5,002 nt of DNA from Frankiales bacterium (GTDB lineage Bacteria > Actinomycetota > Actinomycetes > JAFAQI01). Location of the stretch: assembly GCA_019246495.1 (NCBI GenBank), contig JAFAQI010000053.1:1-5002 (forward strand), in the 5' to 3' direction. A program made the position numbers and the translations under genes. Positions 1-5,002 of the stretch are shown piece by piece (the first letter of the stretch is position 1; every line of letters starts with the position of its first letter). The notes beneath the pieces were generated by a model. The model had not been told where the DNA came from and did not search any database. It was given only the letters and a program-made list of their open reading frames with translations.

Positions 1-1129
1 CCGGGACGACGTGCGTTCCGTACGCCGAGTGCGCCGGCAGCTGAGTCAGCCACAACATGCCGAGCACTGCCAGCGAGAACCCTGCCGTCGCGAGAGCCCG
101 CGGACCGAACCGCGGCAGCGTCCGCGAGGCGATCGTCGACGACGTGATGACGCCCAGCGGGAACGGCAGGAACGCGACGCCCGCCTTGAGCGCGGAGTAG
201 TGCAGCACGCCCTGGAAGTAGTAGGTCAGGAACAGGAACACGCCGAACATCGCCAACGTCGCGAGGAAGAACGCGAGGTAGGACCCGCCGCGGTTGCGGT
301 CGAGCACGATCCGCAACGGCAGCATCGGGTTGGCCGCGCGCGCCTCCCACCACACGAAACCTGCGAGCAGTACGACGGCAGCCGCCAGCAACGACAGCGT
401 CAGCGGAGCCGTCCACGAGTGCAGCGATGCCTCGGTGAAGCCATAGACGAGCGTCGCGAGACCAGTGGTTGCGACAACCGCGCCCGGCACGTCGTAGTGC
501 CGGTCACCCTCGGCACGGCTCTCCTTGATGAGCGGCAGCGAGGCGATCGCGACAGCAATGGCGATCGGTGTGTTGACGAGCAGCGTCCACCGCCAGCTCA
601 GGTACTCCGTCAGCGCGCCGCCCGCGATCAGACCGATCGCCGCGCCGGTGCCGGAGATCGCGCCGTAGACCGCGAAGGCTTTCGCGCGCTCGTGCGCCTC
701 GGTGAACGTCGTCGTGATGAGCGAGAGCACCGCGGGGGCGAGCACCGCGGCGAACACTCCCTGCAACGCCCGCGCGCCGAACAACCAGCCGGCCGACTGC
801 GCGAGACCACCGAGCGCCGACGCGCCGGCGAAGCCGAACAAGCCGACGAGGAACGTGCGCTTGCGGCCGAAGTAGTCGGCGATGCGACCGCCGAGCAACA
901 GCAGGCCGCCGAAGGTGAGCGTGTAGGCCGTCAGCGCCCACTGTCGGTTGGCGTCACTGATGTGCAACGCCTTCTGCGCGTGCGGCAGTGCGATGTTCAC
1001 GATCGACGCGTCGAGGATGATCATCAGCTGCGCGACGCCGATCACGGCGAGCGCGAGCCAGCGACGGTCCCGCTGCCCACCCACCGGCGCCGGTGCCGAG
1101 CTCGTTGTCGATGTCGAGGTTGTTGTCAT
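1..1129 (-). CDS. MFS efflux transporter, DHA2 (EmrB/QacA, 14-TM) family, 3' end outside window
   Basis: Inner-membrane proton-coupled drug or metabolite exporter, 376 codons visible. It is open to the left window edge, so the C-terminal part and stop are missing (family usual length about 470-550 residues). The ATG at 1129 follows a GGAGAG ribosome binding site by 8 bases. After a short Ser/Thr-rich cytoplasmic tail (1-22) the first helix carries LDASIVNIALP (39-49), the typical DHA2 motif. GGRIADYFGRKR (80-91) is MFS motif A in loop 2-3. GARALQG (118-124) is the motif B region. GAISGTGAAIGLIAGG (156-171) is a motif C-like antiporter signature, followed by WRWTLLVNTPI (179-189). About eleven hydrophobic segments are visible. 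It is divergent from a TetR gene, the usual regulator of such pumps. The substrate cannot be predicted. Family assignment is sure; the drug-export role is inferred. Confidence 0.95.
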   Translation of the reverse strand, partial: MTTTSTSTTSSAPAPVGGQRDRRWLALAVIGVAQLMIILDASIVNIALPHAQKALHISDANRQWALTAYTLTFGGLLLLGGRIADYFGRKRTFLVGLFGFAGASALGGLAQSAGWLFGARALQGVFAAVLAPAVLSLITTTFTEAHERAKAFAVYGAISGTGAAIGLIAGGALTEYLSWRWTLLVNTPIAIAVAIASLPLIKESRAEGDRHYDVPGAVVATTGLATLVYGFTEASLHSWTAPLTLSLLAAAVVLLAGFVWWEARAANPMLPLRIVLDRNRGGSYLAFFLATLAMFGVFLFLTYYFQGVLHYSALKAGVAFLPFPLGVITSSTIASRTLPRFGPRALATAGFSLAVLGMLWLTQLPAHSAYGTHVVP

Positions 1130-1137
1130 GTCGTCTT

Positions 1138-1143
1138 CTCTCC
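1138..1143 (-). promoter_or_regulatory. Ribosome binding site of the MFS transporter
   Basis: GGAGAG on the minus strand, 8 bases before the ATG at 1129. It supports that ATG over other starts. A 4-bp CCCC/GGGG hairpin could form just upstream (1146-1159) but looks too weak to call a regulatory structure. Confidence 0.75.
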
Positions 1144-1226
1144 GTCCCCGCGAGAGGGGGCCCTGGCCGTCGAGTCCTTGCCATTCGTCGTGTGGCGACT
1201 TACGCTGAACCGGTAAGCGGATGCCG

Positions 1227-1258
1227 CCTCCGTTAATTTACCGGAGGCCCCCTCCGGT
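1227..1258. promoter_or_regulatory. Overlapping palindromes, probable TetR-family operator
   Basis: Three alternating half-sites are present: CCTCCG (1227-1232), CGGAGG (1242-1247) and CCTCCG (1251-1256). The first two make a 21-base near-perfect palindrome (1227-1247) with an AT-rich centre and one mismatched pair. The last two belong to a perfect 8-bp inverted repeat ACCGGAGG/CCTCCGGT around CCC (1240-1258). The two palindromes share the middle half-site. Position in the gap between a TetR gene and its divergent MFS target, overlapping the proposed pump promoter, is the classic operator arrangement. The palindromes are seen directly; binding by the adjacent TetR is inference. Further CCGGT copies lie at 1210-1214 and 1274-1278. 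Confidence 0.65.
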
Positions 1259-1265
1259 TTGTCAA
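1235..1265 (-). promoter_or_regulatory. Candidate sigma-70-type promoter for the MFS gene
   Basis: On the minus strand a perfect -35 TTGACA spans 1265-1260. The best -10 is TAAATT (1240-1235, 4 of 6 consensus) after a 19-base spacer; GTAAAT gives an 18-base spacer. The spacer is almost entirely the ACCGGAGG/CCTCCGGT palindrome. Transcription would start near 1228, giving a leader of roughly 100 bases. No equally good promoter was found for the rightward TetR gene, though TTGTCA occurs on the plus strand at 1259-1264. Confidence 0.5.
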
Positions 1266-1317
1266 CTGCAATTCCGGTGAACTTTTCGACGTACGACGCA
1301 CCGGCGTACCGAGTCCT

Positions 1318-1327
1318 GAGGAGGAGG
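1318..1327 (+). promoter_or_regulatory. Ribosome binding site of the TetR regulator
   Basis: A purine run GAGGAGGAGG ends 4 bases before the ATG at 1332. It offers overlapping AGGAGG registers with 4 to 7 bases of spacing and fixes the start at 1332. Confidence 0.8.
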
Positions 1328-1331
1328 CGAG

Positions 1332-1913
1332 ATGGCGCGAGCAACCCGCGCTGACGCCTGCCGCAACCGGGACCGGCTGCTCGACGTCGCGTCCGCCGCG
1401 TTCGCCGAGTCCGGCGTCGAGACGTCGCTCGAGAAGATCGCGAAGGAAGCCGGCGTCGGCATCGGCACGCTCTACCGCCACTTCCCCACCCGCGACTCAC
1501 TCGTCGAGGCCGTCTACCGGCACAACGTGGACCTGCTCTGCGAAGGCGCAGAGGAGCTGAGCGCGACGAAGCAGCCCGACGAGGCGCTCGAAGAGTGGAT
1601 GCACCGCTGGGTCACGTTCGTGCCCGGCAAGAAGGGCCTCGCGACCTACCTCAAGTCCGTCGTCTCGGCCGACTCCGACTTGTTCGCGACGTCGCAGCAA
1701 CGCGTGCAGGCGACCATCACGATGCTGCTCGACCGCGCTGCGACAGCCGGGCAGATCCGGCCCGGCGTCGACGGCATGGACCTTTTGCGGGCGCTCGGCG
1801 GGGTGTGCCTGATGTCAGAGCCGGCGACCGGCGGTCAGTGCGGCAACACGATCGTCTCGTTGCTGATGGACGGGCTGCGCTACGGCGCAAAGACGCCCGC
1901 GTCCGCGCGCTGA
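1332..1913 (+). CDS. TetR/AcrR-family transcriptional regulator
   Basis: Predicted cytoplasmic, dimeric DNA-binding repressor of 193 residues, the usual TetR length. The N-terminal HTH domain begins with an Arg-rich tail and helix 1 (RDRLLDVASAAFAESG, 13-28). The helix-turn-helix is at about 32-51, with the signature GVGIGTLYRHF (41-51) and then PTRDSLVEAVY (52-62). The rest (about 65-190) is the variable helical ligand-binding and dimerisation domain; its LLRALGGVCLM segment and LLMDGLRYGA end resemble SbtR-like TetR C-termini, from memory. The gene is divergent from the MFS pump with palindromes between them, so it most likely represses the pump, and possibly itself, until a ligand binds. 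The ligand is unknown. It ends one base before the stop codon of the convergent thioesterase gene. Confidence 0.95.
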   Translation: MARATRADACRNRDRLLDVASAAFAESGVETSLEKIAKEAGVGIGTLYRHFPTRDSLVEAVYRHNVDLLCEGAEELSATKQPDEALEEWMHRWVTFVPGKKGLATYLKSVVSADSDLFATSQQRVQATITMLLDRAATAGQIRPGVDGMDLLRALGGVCLMSEPATGGQCGNTIVSLLMDGLRYGAKTPASAR

Positions 1914-1914
1914 C

Positions 1915-2721
1915 TCAGATCTCGCGGATCAACATCTCCTGAGCCATGCTCAGGCACAACCGCCCGTCCGCGTCGTAGAGCGATCCGCGGATGAGGCTGC
2001 GGCCGGCATGGTTCACCGCGCACCGAACCTCGAACAACGCCCACTCGTCGAGCCGGATCGGCCGGTGGAACCACAACGCATGGTCGAGGCTCGCGTCGAG
2101 GTAGCCGTCCCACCGACCGAGGCTCAGCGGACGCGCGCCGCTCGCGGTCATGTCCGAGACGTACGCCGCAACTGCAGCGGCCGTCGCCGCGTCGTCGGGA
2201 AGCGGTCCGGTCAACCGCACCCAGTGCCGCCGGGTGACCTGCTCGGTCGCATCGACCGCAGCCACCGGGTTGGGCAGCACGAGCAGCTCGAACGGTCCCC
2301 AGTCCCACGGATCTGGCTCGCCGGACGGGCCTTCGCCGACGGGCGATGGCGGCTGCCACTCCTCGGCCGTCTCGTCCTCGTGGAACTGCGCGGTCATCGT
2401 GAACACACACGCGCCGTCCTGCGCCATGCGCACCTCGTTGGTGCGAAACGACCGGCTGCGGCGCACGACCTCGACCGTCATCGTGAGTGGCACGCTCGGC
2501 CGCACCGGACGCAGGAAGTAGCAGTGCGCGGAGTGCGGACCGCGATGCCCCCCGTCGACCCGCGCCGCGGCGGCGGTCGCATACGCAACCGTGTGGCCGC
2601 CGAACAGCCGCGGGCCGTACCAGTCCGGCGGCGTGACCTCGAAAGTCCCCGGCGCGCTCTCCGTCAAAGTGAAGTCGGCGAGCAGCTCCCGCACCTGGTC
2701 GCTGCGGGTCTCTGCGGTCAC
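1915..2721 (-). CDS. TesB-like acyl-CoA thioesterase (double hotdog)
   Basis: 268 residues, close to the 286 of E. coli TesB; it should hydrolyse acyl-CoA to free acid and CoA in the cytoplasm. The first hotdog holds LFGGHTVAYA (39-48) and SAHCYFLRPVRPSVPL (64-79), which match TesB VFGGQ and SYFLRPG regions. The second holds YVSDM (187-191), SLDHALWFHRPIRLDEWALF (211-230) and SMAQEML (258-264). Aligned by eye with TesB, the catalytic Asp204-Thr228-Gln278 become Asp190, Ser211 and Gln261, so the triad is kept with Ser for Thr. The start is GTG; no other in-frame start exists after the preceding in-frame TGA, and no strong ribosome binding site is visible. It lies 18 bases after the WS/DGAT gene, so translation may depend on coupling. 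Chain-length preference cannot be read from the sequence. Confidence 0.9.
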   Translation of the reverse strand: MTAETRSDQVRELLADFTLTESAPGTFEVTPPDWYGPRLFGGHTVAYATAAAARVDGGHRGPHSAHCYFLRPVRPSVPLTMTVEVVRRSRSFRTNEVRMAQDGACVFTMTAQFHEDETAEEWQPPSPVGEGPSGEPDPWDWGPFELLVLPNPVAAVDATEQVTRRHWVRLTGPLPDDAATAAAVAAYVSDMTASGARPLSLGRWDGYLDASLDHALWFHRPIRLDEWALFEVRCAVNHAGRSLIRGSLYDADGRLCLSMAQEMLIREI

Positions 2722-2739
2722 TGCACCGTCACCGGGAAG

Positions 2740-4140
2740 TCACCGCACGAGCGCCTTTGTCAGCTCCGCGAGGCAGTCCGGCATCGCCTCGGCGATCTCC
2801 CATACGTCGTCGACGAGGTCGGGGCACGCCATGATGCCGACGTCGAGCCGGTCGAGGTTGGACAGCACGGTGATGTTCATGCCGGCACCCGGCAGCAGCG
2901 GACCGAGCGGGAAGATCGCGTCGACAAGTGCACCCGCGAGATAGAGCGGGATCGGCGGACCTTGCACGTTGCTCACGATGAAGTTCGCGAGCGTCGGCTG
3001 CATCGTCGTCAGCCCGAGCGTGCGCGTGAGCCACGTGACGAACGACAGCGCCGCCGGCGGCGTCACCTCGGCGAGACCGGCGATCGCGGTCGGGCCGACG
3101 GCGGCGGTGAACTCCTTGGCCGCAACCGTTGCCTGATGCACCTCGGTGAGCAGTGCCGCGCCGTCGTCCTCATCCATCGGCAGCGACACGAGCATCGTCG
3201 CGAGGGTGTTGGTGCCGGACGTCTCGCCCTCACCCGCGTTGACCGGCACACCACAGACGACGGACTTTGCCGGCACGGCACCGCGGTGCTCGAGATATCG
3301 GCGTACGGCGAGCGCGACGACGGCGAGCACGACGTCGTTGAGCTTCACGCCGGCCGCGTCCTTGACCGCCTTGGCGTCCTCGAGGGAGATCGCGGTGAAC
3401 GCCGCGGTCCGCCGGTCGGTCAGCGGACCGCTGATCACCGTCCGCGGCGCGGGTGCGGGGAGCGCCGAGCGGCCGTAGCGGTTGACAACGCCACCCAGTG
3501 CCCGGACGGTGCCGACGGCGTTGCGGCCGCCCGACAGGACGAGCCGGCCGATGGCGAGCGGGCGGCGCAGCTGCGCCAACGCGGTGCGCCGCGCGACGTC
3601 GACCGCGCCAGGCGGGTCCGGCGCCTCGCCCACCGAGGGCGCGGGCCGGGCGGGCCCGGCGTGCTCCGGCGACAGGTCGAGCAGCTCCGCGATGAACTCC
3701 GCGCCGGCGGCGCCGTAGAGCGTGCTGTGGTGCACCTTCGCGATCAGGCCGACCTGGCCGTCGGGAAGCCCGTCGACGATGTGCAGCTGCCAGAGCGGCT
3801 TGTCGCGATCGAGCAATGTCGTCGTGATGTCACCGACGAGGTCGCCAAGTGCGCGGAGGTCGGCGGACGGCAGAGTCTCCGTGAAGACGTGCTCGGTCAG
3901 GTCGACCGACGTGTCGTAGTGCCAGTAGGGCTTGTCCAGCGACAGCGGCGTGGTGACGAGCCGGCGGCAGAACGGCGGCATGAGGTGCAGCCGCTCGCTG
4001 ATCGTCTGCCGCAGCCGCTCGGCGGAATAGTCCGCGCCGCCGCTCGGGTCGAGCACGAGGACGCCGACGACGTGCATCGGCATCTCGGGCGTCTCCAACG
4101 CGAGGAACGCCGCGTCCATCCCGCTGAGCTGCTCGGTCAC
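2740..4140 (-). CDS. Wax ester synthase/diacylglycerol acyltransferase (WS/DGAT family) with altered HHxxxDG motif
   Basis: 466 residues, normal for the bifunctional WS/DGAT family, which transfers acyl groups from acyl-CoA to fatty alcohols or diacylglycerol to make wax esters or triacylglycerol at the membrane or lipid-droplet surface. The N-terminus LSGMDAAFLALETPEMPMHV (5-24) is typical. The PLWQLHIVDGL block (115-125) precedes the active-site motif, here HHSTLYG (137-143): both His are present, but the usual Asp is Tyr142. The C-terminal half has LNDVVLAVVALAVRRYL (267-283), NFIVSNVQGPPIPLYLAGA (386-404) and PLGPLLPGAGMNITVLS (411-427), all strong family blocks. I chose GTG at 4140 because GGAAGG lies 7 bases upstream; an ATG at 4197 would overlap the preceding gene and has no such site. 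Family is certain; activity is uncertain because of Tyr142. Confidence 0.93.
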   Translation of the reverse strand: MTEQLSGMDAAFLALETPEMPMHVVGVLVLDPSGGADYSAERLRQTISERLHLMPPFCRRLVTTPLSLDKPYWHYDTSVDLTEHVFTETLPSADLRALGDLVGDITTTLLDRDKPLWQLHIVDGLPDGQVGLIAKVHHSTLYGAAGAEFIAELLDLSPEHAGPARPAPSVGEAPDPPGAVDVARRTALAQLRRPLAIGRLVLSGGRNAVGTVRALGGVVNRYGRSALPAPAPRTVISGPLTDRRTAAFTAISLEDAKAVKDAAGVKLNDVVLAVVALAVRRYLEHRGAVPAKSVVCGVPVNAGEGETSGTNTLATMLVSLPMDEDDGAALLTEVHQATVAAKEFTAAVGPTAIAGLAEVTPPAALSFVTWLTRTLGLTTMQPTLANFIVSNVQGPPIPLYLAGALVDAIFPLGPLLPGAGMNITVLSNLDRLDVGIMACPDLVDDVWEIAEAMPDCLAELTKALVR

Positions 4141-4147
4141 CCTGTCG

Positions 4148-4153
4148 CCTTCC
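4148..4153 (-). promoter_or_regulatory. Ribosome binding site that sets the WS/DGAT start
   Basis: GGAAGG on the minus strand, 7 bases before the GTG at 4140, inside the 19-base gap after the esterase stop codon. It favours the GTG start (466 residues) over the ATG at 4197 (485 residues), which would lie within the upstream gene. Confidence 0.7.
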
Positions 4154-4159
4154 GGCTGG

Positions 4160-5002
4160 TCAGTCCTGGCGCACGCATCGCGCGGCCAGGCCGGCAATCT
4201 TGGCCGACCGGGTGAACGATGCCACGACGTCGGCGTCGAGGCCGTTGGTGAGGTAGGCGAACGACAGACCGGTGGCTGGGTCGGCCCAGGCGATCTGGCC
4301 GCCGACGCCCTGCGCGCCGAACGCCTGCGGGCTGTTGCCGCGGCCGAACCCGCGAACGAGCGCGTGCCCGTCGTCGCCAGCGACGACGAGGCCGAGCGTG
4401 CGGTTGGCCGGCACCTTGAACAGCGGATCGACGAGGATGTTGCGGACGTTGCCGGTCGCGTCGGCGAGCACCTTGTCGTCGAACAAGCCGGCGCGGTTGT
4501 GCAGCAGCTGCTGATAGAGGAGCGCGACGTCGGCGGCGCGGCCGACCGCCCCGGCGCCGGGCACTCCGGCGGACAACACGGCCGGCTCGTTGAACCGCAG
4601 CAGGAACTGCTCGCCGGTCTCCTTGACGTGGTCGCCCAACGTCTCGCCGTCGCCCGCGTCGCCGACGGCGCGGATCGGCACGACGTCGTCGTACGTCCCG
4701 GTGCCGAGAGCGAGCCCGCGCAGGCCGAGAGGTCCGGCGATGCGCTCGGCGAACACGTGCCGGAAGTCGCCGCCGGTCAGCCGGTCGACGACCTCAGCGA
4801 GCGCCCAGTAGGCGGACGTCGCGTGGTACTCGGTCTGCGTCCCCGCCGGCCAGTCGAGCCGCCACGACGCCATCCGCGTGACGCGCGCGTCGCGGTCGGC
4901 GCCTTCCTCGGGGCGCATCGGCGCTCGGGGGAAGCCGGCCGTGTGCGTCAGCAGGTGCGCGACAGTGACGTCCTGCTTTCCGTTGCCGGCGAACTCCGGT
5001 AC
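4160..5002 (-). CDS. Serine hydrolase of the beta-lactamase/esterase (class C-like) fold, 5' end outside window
   Basis: 280 C-terminal residues are visible. The frame is open to the right edge, so the ATG at 4918 is internal. The first visible segment, VTVAHLLTHTAGFP (12-25), is the conserved block that follows the catalytic S-x-x-K motif in class C beta-lactamase-like esterases; that Ser-Lys pair must lie beyond the window. TEYHATSAYWALAEVVDRLTG (from 57) is the Y-x-N region, with Tyr59 kept but Ala instead of Asn. The C-terminal AFGAQGVGGQIAWADPATGL (227-246) followed by AYLTNGL matches the H/K-x-G strand region, with FGAQG where FGHxG is common. The protein is probably an esterase or lipase rather than a true beta-lactamase; substrate is unknown. 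It is the first visible gene of a three-gene leftward run with WS/DGAT and thioesterase, which suggests hydrolysis of a lipid ester. Confidence 0.88.
   Translation of the reverse strand, partial: VPEFAGNGKQDVTVAHLLTHTAGFPRAPMRPEEGADRDARVTRMASWRLDWPAGTQTEYHATSAYWALAEVVDRLTGGDFRHVFAERIAGPLGLRGLALGTGTYDDVVPIRAVGDAGDGETLGDHVKETGEQFLLRFNEPAVLSAGVPGAGAVGRAADVALLYQQLLHNRAGLFDDKVLADATGNVRNILVDPLFKVPANRTLGLVVAGDDGHALVRGFGRGNSPQAFGAQGVGGQIAWADPATGLSFAYLTNGLDADVVASFTRSAKIAGLAARCVRQD

Noticed and set aside
504..941. Leftward 145-codon frame within the transporter
   Set aside because: It is an out-of-frame reading of the MFS gene with Arg-rich sequence; the true frame is open across the whole stretch.
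954..1184. Leftward frame with an ATG at 1184, upstream of the MFS start
   Set aside because: It is in a different frame from the transporter, has no ribosome binding site and gives a Pro/Arg-rich peptide; it could only matter as a leader peptide, for which there is no evidence.
11..1216. A 401-codon rightward open frame
   Set aside because: It is antisense to the MFS transporter, Arg/Glu/Gln-rich and low in complexity, while the opposite strand gives a clear membrane protein with family motifs.
1199..1217. CTTAC/GTAAG inverted repeat as an additional operator
   Set aside because: The arms are only 5 bp with a 9-base gap and do not share the CCTCCG half-site; such matches are expected by chance.
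1919..1931. GATC-TCGCG-GATC inverted repeat as a bidirectional terminator between the convergent genes
   Set aside because: The stem is only 4 bp, there is no T-run on either side and it lies inside the thioesterase coding end.
4141..4197. ATG at 4197 as the WS/DGAT start
   Set aside because: It would add 19 residues unlike the family, overlap the esterase gene by 38 bases and lack a ribosome binding site, whereas GTG at 4140 has GGAAGG at 7 bases.
2008..4215. A 735-codon rightward open frame
   Set aside because: It lies antisense to the thioesterase and WS/DGAT genes, is extremely rich in Arg, His and Gly with no domain pattern, and is the usual shadow of a GC-rich coding strand.

Overview
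The window is about two-thirds G+C or more, with strongly GC-biased third codon positions, GTG starts and GGAGG-type ribosome binding sites. The gene families present (WS/DGAT acyltransferase, TesB-like double-hotdog thioesterase, beta-lactamase-fold esterase, DHA2 efflux pump with a divergent TetR regulator) are typical of a high-GC actinobacterium. I cannot place it to genus from the sequence. Coding density is very high, and I see no rRNA, tRNA, CRISPR array, insertion sequence or phage gene.

Left part (1-1913): a divergent efflux module. A DHA2/EmrB-QacA type MFS transporter runs leftward from 1129 and leaves the window before its stop codon; 376 codons are visible. Its TetR-family regulator runs rightward from 1332 to 1913. 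The 202-base gap between them holds a good TTGACA box facing the transporter and three alternating CCTCCG/CGGAGG half-sites that form two overlapping palindromes. One palindrome covers the proposed -10 and the other fills the -35/-10 spacer. This is the expected layout for TetR repression of the pump.

Right part (1915-5002): three leftward genes that look like one operon. In order of transcription they are a serine hydrolase/esterase of the beta-lactamase fold (start beyond the right edge), a wax ester synthase/diacylglycerol acyltransferase (WS/DGAT), and a TesB-like acyl-CoA thioesterase. The gaps are only 19 and 18 bases. The three enzymes suggest acyl-CoA, acylglycerol or ester turnover: one would join acyl-CoA to an alcohol or diacylglycerol, one would hydrolyse acyl-CoA, and one would probably hydrolyse an ester. 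The operon meets the TetR gene tail to tail with a single base between the two stop codons, so no room is left for a conventional terminator.

The most notable points are a WS/DGAT whose HHxxxDG catalytic motif has Tyr in place of Asp (HHSTLYG), an esterase with altered Y-x-N and H-x-G type motifs, and the palindrome cluster at the pump promoter. I did not find a clearly new multi-gene system. The content is ordinary accessory lipid and efflux metabolism with a few unusual residues.
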